A DNA stretch of 64,000 nt from Aminivibrio pyruvatiphilus (GCF_004366815.1 NZ_SORI01000013.1:23274-87273), one strand, 5' to 3'. Numbered from the stretch's first letter, positions 1-8,697 are shown. The notes: a model not told the origin generated them from the letters alone. Made by a program: numbers and translations.

Positions 1-18
1 TCTGTCAAACGGCATTGT

Positions 19-35
19 GTTCCGCCAGACGAAAA
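19..35. promoter_or_regulatory. possible upstream IclR-type half-palindrome
   Basis: GTTCCGCCAGACGAAAA matches the perfect palindrome at 136-152 at 13 of 17 positions. The heptamer CAAACGG, the core of that palindrome, also occurs at 6-12 and 84-90. These may be auxiliary binding sites of the same regulator or may serve a gene upstream of the window. Inference from similarity only. Confidence 0.35.
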
Positions 36-79
36 TGCGCGCCGGAGTAACGGGTCGGCGGAGGAAAGGAAAAATCAGC

Positions 80-108
80 TTGACAAACGGAAGCAGTCTT
101 TTTATTGT
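80..108 (+). promoter_or_regulatory. promoter of the aroD-tctC operon
   Basis: TTGACA (80-85), a 17-base spacer and TATTGT (103-108). A second possible -10, TATAAT, overlaps at 108-113. The TTGACA-17-TATTGT arrangement is repeated exactly at 8642-8670, including the 16-base distance to a shared GGCGGATTG element and the following operator, which supports TATTGT as the functional -10. Confidence 0.7.
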
Positions 109-135
109 ATAATCATTTCTTAGAGGCGGATTGAG

Positions 136-152
136 TTTCCGTCAAACGGAAA
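136..152. promoter_or_regulatory. palindromic operator, probable IclR-family site
   Basis: TTTCCGTCAAACGGAAA has perfect 6-bp arms around a 5-base centre. It lies downstream of the promoter and just before the aroD ribosome binding site (GGGAGG), a position suited to roadblock repression. Close relatives stand at 8698-8714 and 10455-10471, the latter in the promoter of the iclR-type gene. IclR-family operators are typically short GC/AT palindromes of this kind; the binding itself is inferred. Confidence 0.65.
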
Positions 153-166
153 ATTGGGAGGTTTTC

Positions 167-946
167 ATGAGACCACAGCCGGAAAAGCCCATTGAGGCAA
201 GAGGAAAGGTTCTTGGAGGCCCCAGGCCTCTCGTCTGCGTCCCCCTCGTCGGAAAGACCCGGGGGGAGATCCTGGCCGAAGCGGAAAATATCCCCGCCAT
301 AGCCCCCGATATTATCGAGCTCCGGGTTGATTCCTGGGAGTTCGTGGAAGAAACGGCCGCCTCCGTATCCATGGTCCGGGACGTCCGGAACTCTGTGGGG
401 GACATCCCCGTGATTCTTACCTGCCGGGGCCACTGGGAGGGCGGTTTCAAAAAAGTGTCCGATGAGGCGAAATTCGCCCTCTACCGGGAGGCCGCTGCCG
501 GTGCACTGGTTGATTTTCTCGACGTGGAGCTTGCCTACGGCGACGAAAAGATCAGGGAAACCCTCCGGATGCTTGAACAGACCTCCGTTTCTCTTATCGT
601 CTCATTCCATGATTTTGAAAAAACCCCTTCGAAGGAAGTCCTTTTCTCCACCCTTGCCGCCCAGATCCGGGCGGGGGCCCACGTGGCCAAGCTCGCCGCC
701 ATGCCCCGGAGCGAGGAGGATGTCCTCGCCCTTCTTTCCGCTACCCTTATGATCCGCCGGGAATACCCCGACATCCCCCTCATCACCATGTCCATGGGCG
801 GCATCGGCGCAGTGAGCAGGGTGACCGGCGGGCTGTTCGGCTCGGACCTCACCTTCGCGGTGGGCAGCAAAGCGTCGGCCCCCGGCCAGATACCTGTGGC
901 GGCCCTGAAACAGTGCCTGTCCGTTCTCCATCCCCGGGAGAGTTAG
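167..946 (+). CDS. aroD: type I 3-dehydroquinate dehydratase
   Basis: Schiff-base enzyme that converts 3-dehydroquinate to 3-dehydroshikimate; 259 residues, normal for the family. The full active site is visible: E51 and D55 in ELRVD, R87 and E91 in CRGHWEGG, H148 in SFHDF, Schiff-base K175 in AKLAAMP, R218 in SRVTG, S237 and Q241 in ASAPGQ. The ATG at 167 is chosen because GGGAGG lies just upstream; the TTG at 131 would sit on the operator. It is the first gene of an operon with a ThDP enzyme, an aldehyde dehydrogenase and an organic-acid transporter and with no other shikimate gene, so a catabolic role (quinate or shikimate breakdown) is at least as likely as aromatic amino-acid synthesis. 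Family assignment is firm; pathway is inference. Confidence 0.95.
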   Translation: MRPQPEKPIEARGKVLGGPRPLVCVPLVGKTRGEILAEAENIPAIAPDIIELRVDSWEFVEETAASVSMVRDVRNSVGDIPVILTCRGHWEGGFKKVSDEAKFALYREAAAGALVDFLDVELAYGDEKIRETLRMLEQTSVSLIVSFHDFEKTPSKEVLFSTLAAQIRAGAHVAKLAAMPRSEEDVLALLSATLMIRREYPDIPLITMSMGGIGAVSRVTGGLFGSDLTFAVGSKASAPGQIPVAALKQCLSVLHPRES

Positions 947-978
947 ACTGCACCGAAAAAAGAATGGAGGCTCGAAAA

Positions 979-2784
979 ATGAAAAAAGACCTTGTGGCGT
1001 TCCAGCTCGTGAAGTTTCTCGAGGCCCGCGGTGTGGAGAAGATCTTCGGCCTGTGCGGCCACACCGTCATCGGTTTTCTTGACGCGCTCAAAGAAAGCGC
1101 CATCCATTTTGTCTCCGTCCGGCATGAGCAGATAGCCGCCCATGCGGCTGACGGCTATTCAAGGGGTAAGGGATGCCGGGTTCCCGGCGTTCTCCTCACC
1201 CACCTCGGCCCCGGCCTCGCCAACGCCACCACGGGTGTGGCGGAGGCCTCCCTGAACTCCATCCCCATGGTGGTCATCGCAGGCGACGTCCCGAGCTGCT
1301 ACTTCGGCCGCCACCCCCACCAGGAGGTGAACCTCCACGCCGACGCCAGCCAGTACGAGATTTTCCGCCCCTTCGTGAAGCGGGCCTGGCGGGTCGACAG
1401 GCCCGAGCTTCTTCCCGAGGTTATGGACAAGGCCTTCCGCCTGGCGGTAACAGGCCGTCCCGGCCCGGTGCTCGTGTCCATCCCCATGGACATTTTCTCC
1501 ATGGAGCTTGACACCCGGTTCTTCGACATGAGGATCGACAACAACCCCCTTCTTCCCAAACCCGGTCTGGATGAAAAGACGGCGGAGGAAATCGCTGTCA
1601 TGCTGGCCGAAGCGAAGCACCCGATCCTCTATCCCGGCGGCGGCGTCATCTCCTCCGGCGCTTCGGAGGCCCTCACCGCCCTGGCGACCCACCTGGAAAT
1701 CCCCGTGCTCTACACGCTTATGGGCAAAGGGGCCATTCCGGACGATCACCCCCTTGCCGTGGGCATGACCGGGTTCTGGGGAACCGACTTCAACAATAAG
1801 ACCGCCATGAAGGCCGACGTGATGATGGCTGTGGGGACCAGGCTTTCCGAGGCCGACTGCAGCTCCTGGTACTTCGGCGAGACCTTCGACATTCCTCCCA
1901 CCAGGCTCATCCACATCGACATCAACCAGGAGGAAATAGGACGGAACTTCAAGACGGCCATCGGCGCCGTCTGCGACGCGAAAATGGCCCTCGGCGCCAT
2001 TCTGGCGGCGGCGAAGAGGCTCTATCCTCACGGAGTGAAACGGCCCGAAACGGTGAAGGAAATCGCCGAAACCAAGGCCGCCTATTTCGCGAGCATCGCG
2101 GAGGCGCAGAAGTCGGACCAGTTTCCCATGCGCCCCGAGCGGATTCTCGCCGACCTCCGGGAAGTTCTCCCCCGGGACGGTTTCGTCGTCGCAGACGTGG
2201 GCTGGAACAAGAACGGCGTGGGGCAGCAGTTCCCCATCTACGAGCCGGGGACCTTCGTCGCTCCCGGGGGGCTGGCCACTATGGGCTACGGTCCTTCCGC
2301 CGCCCTGGGCGTGAAGGTAGCCTGCCCCGACAAAAAGGTGGTCGCCCTCATCGGAGACGGCGGCATGGGCGCCAACGTCTCGCCCTTTGCCACGGCCGCG
2401 GTGGAGGATATCGCGGTGGTGTGGGTGGTGATGAACAACTGCGCCTTCGGCACCATCGCCGGCCTCGAGAACCAGCATTACCAGCACCAGTTCGGAACTC
2501 TCTTCGAGAAGGACGGCAAGCCCTACAGCCCTGACTTCGCCGCCATCGGCGAAGCATACGGGATCAAGGGATATACCGTGAAGAGCGCTTCCGAATTCAG
2601 GCCGGTCCTCGAGGAGGCCCTCGCCCTGAACAGGCCCTGCGTCATCGACGTCCGGATGGAGAACGCCCCGGTGATCACGGAAGGATGCTGGAACATCAAC
2701 GACATCTTCAGGAAGCGGGGAGAGGAAAAGCCCTGGAGAGTTTGGGCCTGGGAAGAGATCGAACCCTGGAGGATGGAAAAGTAG
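979..2784 (+). CDS. ThDP-dependent enzyme of the acetolactate synthase / IolD superfamily
   Basis: 601 residues with the three usual domains: N-terminal Pyr domain with the cofactor-activating glutamate E50 (VRHEQ), a central Rossmann-like domain, and a C-terminal PP domain with the ThDP/Mg motif GDGG (459-462) ending at NN (486-487). The N-terminal GLCGHTVIG resembles the GHG segment I recall in the inositol ring-opening hydrolase IolD. ATG 979 follows GGAGG by eight bases; an upstream in-frame start at 913 would overlap aroD. The substrate cannot be read from sequence. Candidates are ring opening of a cyclic diketone (as IolD or cyclohexane-1,2-dione hydrolase do), decarboxylation of a 2-oxo acid, or sulfoacetaldehyde chemistry. 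The next gene is an aldehyde dehydrogenase, so an aldehyde product is likely. Confidence 0.85.
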   Translation: MKKDLVAFQLVKFLEARGVEKIFGLCGHTVIGFLDALKESAIHFVSVRHEQIAAHAADGYSRGKGCRVPGVLLTHLGPGLANATTGVAEASLNSIPMVVIAGDVPSCYFGRHPHQEVNLHADASQYEIFRPFVKRAWRVDRPELLPEVMDKAFRLAVTGRPGPVLVSIPMDIFSMELDTRFFDMRIDNNPLLPKPGLDEKTAEEIAVMLAEAKHPILYPGGGVISSGASEALTALATHLEIPVLYTLMGKGAIPDDHPLAVGMTGFWGTDFNNKTAMKADVMMAVGTRLSEADCSSWYFGETFDIPPTRLIHIDINQEEIGRNFKTAIGAVCDAKMALGAILAAAKRLYPHGVKRPETVKEIAETKAAYFASIAEAQKSDQFPMRPERILADLREVLPRDGFVVADVGWNKNGVGQQFPIYEPGTFVAPGGLATMGYGPSAALGVKVACPDKKVVALIGDGGMGANVSPFATAAVEDIAVVWVVMNNCAFGTIAGLENQHYQHQFGTLFEKDGKPYSPDFAAIGEAYGIKGYTVKSASEFRPVLEEALALNRPCVIDVRMENAPVITEGCWNINDIFRKRGEEKPWRVWAWEEIEPWRMEK

Positions 2785-2827
2785 CTCTCCTTTCCGGGAG
2801 CTTACAAAGAAAAGGAGATGGAAATGC

Positions 2828-4249
2828 ATGGCGAAAAGGGAATTGACGGCTGAACAGAGGAATGCCCTGGAAAAGATCTTCGAAAGGGCCCGGGCCGCGG
2901 AAAAAATAATCGAGAACTACGACCAGGAGCGGGTGGACCGCATGTGCCGCTGTGTGGCCTGGGCCGCCGGCAACCCCAGGGACTTTGACAGGCTCTGCAA
3001 GATGGGCGTGGAGGAGAGCGGGGCCGGCGACTGGAGCGGCCGGTTCGGAAAGCGCCACAAGATCCTCGGCGTTCTGAGGGATGCTCTCAGGCAGAAAAGC
3101 GTCGGCGTAATCGAGGTTCTCCCCGAGAAGGGGCTTGTCCGGTACGGCAAGCCTGCGGGGGTCATTTCATCCCTGATCCCCATGACCAATCCCGAGCTCA
3201 CCCCCATCGTCACGGCCATCTATGCCCTCAAGGCCAGGGACGTGGTGGTCTTCTCGCCTCATCCCAAGACGAAAAAGACCACCTTCGAGGTGGTGGAGAA
3301 GATGCGCCAGGGGCTCCGGTCCATCGGCGAGCCCGAAGATTTCCTCCAGTGCATTTCGGAGGTCAACATGGCCGTTGTCGAGGAGCTCATGACCATGGGC
3401 GACCTTATCATGGCCACCGGCGGGCCGGCCATGACCAGGGCGGCTCACAGCTCCGGGAAGCCGGCCTACTGCTCGGGAGCCGGTAACGCCACCATGATCT
3501 TCGACGAGACCACCGACATCGAGGTGGCCGCCCGGAACACCCGCACCAGCAAGACCTCCGACTTCGGCTCAGGCTGCTCCGCCGACGGAAACCTCATCAT
3601 CTACGGCGGCATTTACGATACAATGGTGGCCCAGCTCCAGAAGGAAGGGGGCTACCTTGCCACTGACGAGCAGAGGGAGATGCTGAAAAAGGCCATGTGG
3701 GACGAAGAGGGGCACCGGATCGTGGACACCGTGGCCGTATCCCCCCAGAAACTCTGCAGGGCTGCGGGCTTCGAGATCCCCGAGGACAGAAAGTTCGTCA
3801 TGGTGGTCGGGGACGGCATCGGCAAGGAGTACAAATTCTCCGGTGAAAAACTGACGACGCTGCTCGCCCTGTTCCGCTACGAGGGTGATTTTGAAAATGC
3901 CCTCAACATGATGGACGAGATCTACAAGGTGGGCGGGCGGGGACATTCCTGCGGCATCTACAGCCATAACGAGGAGCATATCCATGCCCTTGCCCTGAGA
4001 GCCCCGGTCACCAGGATCATGGTCCGTCAGCCCCAGTCCAAGGCCAACGCCGGAAGCGCCAACAACGGCATGCCCATGACGTCGAGCATGGGATGCGGAA
4101 CCTGGGGGGGCAACCAGGTGTCGGAGAACATCGCCCTGAAGCACTATATGAACAGCACATGGGTCGCCAAGCCCATTCTTACCGATGCGCCCTCGGAGGA
4201 AGTCCTCTTCGGGGAGTTTTACGATCCGACGAACAAGAGGGAAGTCTGA
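2828..4249 (+). CDS. CoA-acylating-type aldehyde dehydrogenase (SucD/SauS-like)
   Basis: 473 residues, the length of stand-alone acylating aldehyde dehydrogenases such as succinate-semialdehyde dehydrogenase SucD and sulfoacetaldehyde dehydrogenase SauS, which oxidise an aldehyde with NAD(P) and CoA to an acyl-CoA. Characteristic stretches are IPMTNPELTPIV (about 117-128), FSPHPKTKK (142-150), ATGGPAMTRAAHSSGKPAY (196-214), the probable catalytic C250 in DFGSGCSADGN, and SSMGCGTWGG near the C-terminus. It follows the ThDP enzyme by 43 bases and probably consumes its aldehyde product. Succinate-semialdehyde, sulfoacetaldehyde or a ring-opened aldehyde are all possible substrates; the family is clear, the substrate is not. 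Confidence 0.85.
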   Translation: MAKRELTAEQRNALEKIFERARAAEKIIENYDQERVDRMCRCVAWAAGNPRDFDRLCKMGVEESGAGDWSGRFGKRHKILGVLRDALRQKSVGVIEVLPEKGLVRYGKPAGVISSLIPMTNPELTPIVTAIYALKARDVVVFSPHPKTKKTTFEVVEKMRQGLRSIGEPEDFLQCISEVNMAVVEELMTMGDLIMATGGPAMTRAAHSSGKPAYCSGAGNATMIFDETTDIEVAARNTRTSKTSDFGSGCSADGNLIIYGGIYDTMVAQLQKEGGYLATDEQREMLKKAMWDEEGHRIVDTVAVSPQKLCRAAGFEIPEDRKFVMVVGDGIGKEYKFSGEKLTTLLALFRYEGDFENALNMMDEIYKVGGRGHSCGIYSHNEEHIHALALRAPVTRIMVRQPQSKANAGSANNGMPMTSSMGCGTWGGNQVSENIALKHYMNSTWVAKPILTDAPSEEVLFGEFYDPTNKREV

Positions 4250-4330
4250 TCCGCCCCAGCCGGGTGCGGATGGAGAAAACCGGTCCGGAAAAACCGGGCC
4301 GGAAAACAGACACACAGAGGAGGAAGATGC

Positions 4331-5332
4331 ATGAGAAAAGCGGCAGTATTAGGACTTTCGGTTTTGCTGGTATTTCTTCTCGCTTCGGCGGGAGCGGCGG
4401 CGTATCCTGAGAAGAATATCCAGGGACTGATCATGTGGGGCGCCGGGGGCGGCACAGACAACTTCGCCCGGGCCATCACACCCCTGGTGGAGCAGAAACT
4501 GGGACAGACCATCATTCTCCAAAACAAAACAGGTGCCTCCGGCGCGGTGGCCACAACCCTCACGGTGAATTCCCCCGCCGACGGCTACACCCTGCTATAC
4601 GGGGCGGAAAACCCGGCCAATTACCGGGTTCTCGGCCTCTCTCCCCTGAGTTTCCATGACCTGCAGCCCATCGTCATCGCAGTGGAGGGTGCCGTGGTCA
4701 TCTGCGTCAACCCCGATACACCCTACAACACCATGCAGGAGCTGGTGGAGGCGGCGAAGGGCGAGAAGAAAATCCGCATGGCCACCTCCGGCGTGGGCGG
4801 CCTTCCCTACGTGGCCGGAGCCATGATGAAAAACATTCACGGCACGGACTTCAACTACATCCAGTTCGACGGCGACGGCCCCGGCGCCACTGCGGTCATG
4901 GGCGGCCATGCCGACGTCATGCCCCTGGCTCTCTCCACGTCGGTGGAGTACATCCGGGCCGGACGGCTTCGCGGCCTCGCGGTACTCACCACGAAAAGGG
5001 TTCCCCAGCTTCCCGAAGTTCCGGCCATCACCGAGATCTATCCCGAGTACGCCCAGTACCTTCCCTGGGGACCTTTTTACGGCGTTTTCGTGAAAAAGGG
5101 GACTCCCGACGATATCGTGAAGAAGCTCAGCGATGCTTTTACCCAGGCCATGGCGGAAGCACGGTTTGAAGAGTACGTGAAGAATTCCGGCGGCTTCAGG
5201 AACGGCGCCATGGGCGAGGAAGCTGTGCAGTTCCTCGACAAGTTCGAGTCAACGGCGAGCTGGCTTATTTTCAACGCCGGGGGAGCGAAAAAATCTCCCG
5301 CCGAGTTCAACATTCCTGAACCGAAAAAATAG
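4331..5332 (+). CDS. tctC: tripartite tricarboxylate transporter substrate-binding protein (TctC/Bug)
   Basis: 333-residue periplasmic receptor of the TTT family that binds an organic anion and hands it to the TctA/TctB membrane complex. A signal peptide (MRKAAVLGLSVLLVFLLASA) is cleaved around residue 22-24. TctC hallmarks include YPEKNIQG, the glycine-rich MWGAGGGTDNFAR loop, QNKTGASGA and PADGY. A paralogue (7542-8537) sits at the far end of the same transporter and shares most of these blocks. RBS GAGGAGGAAG precedes the ATG. A long intercistronic hairpin follows the stop codon. Confidence 0.95.
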   Translation: MRKAAVLGLSVLLVFLLASAGAAAYPEKNIQGLIMWGAGGGTDNFARAITPLVEQKLGQTIILQNKTGASGAVATTLTVNSPADGYTLLYGAENPANYRVLGLSPLSFHDLQPIVIAVEGAVVICVNPDTPYNTMQELVEAAKGEKKIRMATSGVGGLPYVAGAMMKNIHGTDFNYIQFDGDGPGATAVMGGHADVMPLALSTSVEYIRAGRLRGLAVLTTKRVPQLPEVPAITEIYPEYAQYLPWGPFYGVFVKKGTPDDIVKKLSDAFTQAMAEARFEEYVKNSGGFRNGAMGEEAVQFLDKFESTASWLIFNAGGAKKSPAEFNIPEPKK

Positions 5333-5351
5333 TGCTCCGTCGTGTATAATC

Positions 5352-5387
5352 GGGGATGGACCGGAACTATAGTTTCGGCCCGTCCCC
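5352..5387 (+). other. intercistronic 16-bp stem-loop between tctC and tctB
   Basis: Left arm 5352-5367 and right arm 5372-5387 pair over 16 positions with one mismatch and two G-U pairs around a TATA loop. No uninterrupted T run follows, so it is more likely an RNA-stabilising or processing element that favours expression of the receptor over the membrane subunits, as is known for binding-protein operons, than a full terminator. Confidence 0.65.
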
Positions 5388-5443
5388 TCTTGTATTGGGG
5401 GCCGGAATCGGGCAACCGCAACGGAAGGACGTGAATCACAGAG

Positions 5444-5983
5444 ATGGAAGAATCCAGGGAATTTCTGGCTGAAGGGGCGGCAGGAGAAGCGGCAGTAGAA
5501 GCGGCAGGAACCGTGAAGGATCTCTCGAAATACGTTCCCGAGGCACGGAGAAAACCGGGCGAGCTTGGCATGGCCGTCCTAATGTTTCTCCTCGGCGCTC
5601 TCGGCTATTATTTCACCCTCGATATGACGAGCGGAGAATACTCATCGCCCTCGGTATTCCCGAAACTCGCCTCCATGGTGATCATGGCGTGCTCCGCCGT
5701 GAATTTTTTCAAAGCGGTGCGGAGGGAAAAACCCGAAGCGGAAGCGACGCTGAAAGGGTATCTTCTCCCCATGGACGTGGTGGTCGTCGTGGTTCTGCTT
5801 GTGGCGTACTGCGTCGCGCTGCCAAGGCTTCATTTTGTTGCTTCATCCTACGCTTTCATGGTCATCGGCATGGTGTATCTGCAGAGAGGGAAGAACATCG
5901 TCCGGGCACTCCTGATATCAGCGGTCTCCCTCGCGGTCCTGGTAGCGGTCTTCCGTTACCTGTTCCTGGTCATACTGCCGTAA
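5444..5983 (+). CDS. tctB: TTT small membrane subunit TctB
   Basis: 179 residues with a cytoplasmic N-terminus of about 40 residues (charged and Ala/Gly/Glu-rich) followed by four to five hydrophobic segments: GMAVLMFLLGALGYYF, the PKLASMVIMACSAV region, VVVVVLLVAYCVAL, YAFMVIGMVYL and LLISAVSLAVLVAVF. This is the TctB topology; the protein supports TctA in sodium-coupled uptake of a carboxylate. It lies 12 bases upstream of tctA, as is usual. The sequence of this small subunit is poorly conserved, so the call rests on topology plus context. Confidence 0.9.
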   Translation: MEESREFLAEGAAGEAAVEAAGTVKDLSKYVPEARRKPGELGMAVLMFLLGALGYYFTLDMTSGEYSSPSVFPKLASMVIMACSAVNFFKAVRREKPEAEATLKGYLLPMDVVVVVVLLVAYCVALPRLHFVASSYAFMVIGMVYLQRGKNIVRALLISAVSLAVLVAVFRYLFLVILP

Positions 5984-5995
5984 GGGGGCTCGGAT

Positions 5996-7489
5996 ATGGA
6001 ACAAAATCTTCAGTATTTCCTCATACCTTTCCTGAGCTGGGAGATGATGGTTCTCATCTGGGTGGGCGTTTTCGCCGGCATCTGGGTCGGCGCCATTCCC
6101 GGCCTTTCCGTGACCATGGCGGCGTCCCTGCTGATTTCCTTTACTTTTTCGTGGGATCTGAACAGCGCCCTTGCCCTGATATGCGGGGTGTTCGTCGGCG
6201 GCGTCTACGGGGGCTCCATCACGGCCATTCTGCTGAACATCCCCGGTGCGCCCGCGGCAATCGCCACGGGAATCGAGGGGTACCCCCTCGCCCAGAGGGG
6301 CGAGGCAGGCAAAGCCATAGGGCTCTGCACCACCGTTTCGGTGTTCGCCAGCTTTGTCGGGATAATCGTCCTCTCCGTGGCGGCGCCTGTGATCGCCAAT
6401 TTCTCCCTCAAGTTCTCCCCCAGGGACTTTTTCCTGCTGGCGGTGATGGGGATCCTGCTCATCGGCAGCATCGGCGGGGGTGACCCCATAAAGGGGATCA
6501 CCGCAGGAGCGGTGGGCGTTCTCCTGAGCATGGTGGGCATGGACCCATCCACGGGGGAGCTCCGGTATACCTTCGGCAATATCTACCTCATGGCAGGAAT
6601 CAGCTTTGTTACGGCCATGATCGGCCTTTTCGGCGTGTCCGAAGCCCTCACCCAGTTCAGGAATGCAGGGAAGAAGTCGCCGAAGCAGAACCTCGACAGG
6701 ATCATCCCGAGCTGGGCCACCTTCCTGAAGTACCTGCCCCTGTCCATCCGGTCGTCCCTCCTCGGCGTGTTCATCGGCGCCCTTCCCGGGACCGGCGGTG
6801 ACGTGGCCGCCCTTCTGGCTTACGACCAGGCCAAGCGGACCGTCAGGCATCCCTCCCGTCCCTTCGGCACAGGGGCCTACGAGGGCATAGTGGCCCCCGA
6901 GACGGCCAACAAGGGAGCCATAGGCGGCGCCTTCATCCCCATGCTGACCCTGGGAATCCCCGGCGACGCCGTCACGGCCATCATCATCGGCGCCCTCTAT
7001 ATCCACGGGCTAAAGCCGGGCCCCATGCTCATGATCGAGACCCCCCACCTCTTCTGGATGATCGTCAGCTGCCTTTCCATCGCCAGCGTGGCCCTCATGG
7101 TCCTGGGCCTCGTGAGCGTCAAGCCCTTCGCGAAGATCATCGAGATCCCCAAGGAAATCATCATGCCGGTGGTGATCATCCTCTCCGTCATCGGAACCTA
7201 CGCCATCCAGAACAGCGTGGTGGACATCTTCTACATGATCGGCTTCGGCATCATAGGGTATTTCATGAGGCTCTACGGCTATGCCACCGGCCCCATGGTC
7301 CTCGGGCTGATCCTGGGTCCCATGCTTGACGCCAACTACAGAAGAGCCATGCAGGGAGCGGAGAACCAGCTTCTGCCCTTCCTCGAAGGCTTCGTCACCA
7401 ATCCCATCAGCCTCTTCCTGACGCTGGCCATCGTATTTCTGCTCGTGTCCCAGACGTCTTTCTACAGGAGATGGAGAGGACTGGAATAG
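5996..7489 (+). CDS. tctA: TTT large permease subunit TctA
   Basis: 497 residues with about 11-12 membrane segments, the translocating subunit of a tripartite tricarboxylate transporter. Family signatures include the first repeat PGLSVTMAASLLISF, GSIGGGDPIKG followed by LRYTFG, and the second repeat GALPGTGGDVAALLAYDQAKR. The two PG-containing motifs mark the inverted repeats typical of TctA. RBS AAGGGGG lies before ATG 5996. The substrate should be whatever the ThDP enzyme/aldehyde dehydrogenase pathway degrades; carboxylates such as quinate or shikimate fit in charge, but this is inference. Confidence 0.95.
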   Translation: MEQNLQYFLIPFLSWEMMVLIWVGVFAGIWVGAIPGLSVTMAASLLISFTFSWDLNSALALICGVFVGGVYGGSITAILLNIPGAPAAIATGIEGYPLAQRGEAGKAIGLCTTVSVFASFVGIIVLSVAAPVIANFSLKFSPRDFFLLAVMGILLIGSIGGGDPIKGITAGAVGVLLSMVGMDPSTGELRYTFGNIYLMAGISFVTAMIGLFGVSEALTQFRNAGKKSPKQNLDRIIPSWATFLKYLPLSIRSSLLGVFIGALPGTGGDVAALLAYDQAKRTVRHPSRPFGTGAYEGIVAPETANKGAIGGAFIPMLTLGIPGDAVTAIIIGALYIHGLKPGPMLMIETPHLFWMIVSCLSIASVALMVLGLVSVKPFAKIIEIPKEIIMPVVIILSVIGTYAIQNSVVDIFYMIGFGIIGYFMRLYGYATGPMVLGLILGPMLDANYRRAMQGAENQLLPFLEGFVTNPISLFLTLAIVFLLVSQTSFYRRWRGLE

Positions 7490-7541
7490 ATTTTTTCCCT
7501 GCCGGGGAAGAGAGAAACGAAAAATAAAGGAGGAATGTTTC

Positions 7542-8537
7542 ATGAGAAAACTCGGTTTAGCGCTGCTTGCGGTATGTGTTCTGGCGGGGGCCGCCTTCGG
7601 GGCCTATCCTGAAAAGAACATCCAGGGGTACATCATGTGGGGCGCCGGAGGCGCCATGGACAACGTGTCCCGGGCCATCGTCCCCATCGCCCAGGAACAT
7701 CTCGGAAAGACCATCATCCTGCAGAACCGTACGGGCGCCACTGGAGCCATCGCCACCACCTTCGTGGCCAACCAGCCCGCCGATGGCTACAGCATTCTCT
7801 TCGGCGCGGAGAACCCGAACCTCTACAAGGTCACCGGCCTTTCCCAAATCGACTACGACCAGTTCGAGCCCGTCTTCCTCATGATGGCCAACGTGGGCGT
7901 GGTGATCGTCTCCAAGGATTCTCCCTATACCTCGTACAGGGAGCTCATCGAAGCCGCCGCTTCCGGCAAGACCATCACCATGGGATCCACAGGGCCCGGA
8001 GGGCTGCCCTACGTGGCCACCACCATGATTGAGAAGATCCACGACGTGAAGTTCAACAAGATGCAGTTCGACGGGGAAGGCCCCTGCATCACAGCCCTCA
8101 TGGGCGGCCATATCGATGCGGTGGCTGTCGGTCTTCTCGCAGCCGCAAACTTCATTCATTCAGGCAATGTGAAGGGCCTCGCCATGATCTCCTCCGAGAG
8201 GATAGAGAGCGTCGCTTCGGTGCCTGCAGTAACGGAAGTCTACGAGGAATACAGGCCCTACCTCCCCTGGGGCGCCTTTTTCGGTGCCTTCGTGCGGAAG
8301 GAGACCCCCGCCGAGGTTCTCGACGTTCTCCGGTCTGCCTTCACCAAGGCGTTCCAGGATCCCAGGTTCGACGAGTTCGCAAAGACCATGGGCGGCGTGA
8401 AGCTCGGCATCACCGGTGACGATGCGAAGAAATACATCAGGCAGAACCAGTCCGTCGCCGCATGGCTCCTGTACGACGCGGGCGGAGCGAAGTTCTCTCC
8501 TGAGGAGTTCGGCATCGAAAGACCCCAGGGCAAGTAG
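7542..8537 (+). CDS. tctC: second TTT substrate-binding protein (TctC paralogue)
   Basis: 331-residue periplasmic receptor with signal peptide (MRKLGLALLAVCVLAGAAFG). It is strikingly similar to the receptor at 4331 (shared YPEKNIQG, IMWGAGG, TIILQN, GAENP, LPYVA), including the C-terminal AGGAK.SP.EF block, so the two arose by duplication within the locus. Strong RBS AAGGAGG precedes ATG 7542. Two receptors for one TctAB pair suggest two related ligands or different affinities. The operon ends just downstream at the terminator. Confidence 0.95.
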   Translation: MRKLGLALLAVCVLAGAAFGAYPEKNIQGYIMWGAGGAMDNVSRAIVPIAQEHLGKTIILQNRTGATGAIATTFVANQPADGYSILFGAENPNLYKVTGLSQIDYDQFEPVFLMMANVGVVIVSKDSPYTSYRELIEAAASGKTITMGSTGPGGLPYVATTMIEKIHDVKFNKMQFDGEGPCITALMGGHIDAVAVGLLAAANFIHSGNVKGLAMISSERIESVASVPAVTEVYEEYRPYLPWGAFFGAFVRKETPAEVLDVLRSAFTKAFQDPRFDEFAKTMGGVKLGITGDDAKKYIRQNQSVAAWLLYDAGGAKFSPEEFGIERPQGK

Positions 8538-8567
8538 CGAACCTTATTTTTGTGAATGCTGTTCCGG

Positions 8568-8596
8568 CCCGCCCCTCCGTGGGGCGGGTTTTTCTT
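8568..8596 (+). terminator. terminator of the aroD-tctC operon
   Basis: CCCGCCCC (8568-8575) and GGGGCGGG (8581-8588) form a perfect 8-bp GC stem with a 5-base loop, followed by TTTTTCTT. Classical intrinsic terminator. Confidence 0.92.
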
Positions 8597-8641
8597 ATTC
8601 CCATTTCTCGAAAAAAAGCATCCTTTCCGGACCCGGCCGTA

Positions 8642-8670
8642 TTGACAAATTCTTTCCTACTCTTTATTGT
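8642..8670 (+). promoter_or_regulatory. promoter of the TIM-barrel gene
   Basis: TTGACA (8642-8647), 17-base spacer, TATTGT (8665-8670). Both hexamers and the spacer length are identical to the promoter at 80-108. The next 16 bases differ, then GGCGGATTG and GTTTCC recur in the same register as upstream of aroD. Confidence 0.75.
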
Positions 8671-8697
8671 GGAGGTGTTTCCTAGGGGCGGATTGCG

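Noticed and set aside
1159..2829. 556-codon open frame antisense to the ThDP enzyme
   Set aside because: GC-rich codon bias opens long antisense frames here; the translation is low-complexity His/Gly/Asp-rich and the plus-strand protein has clear motifs.
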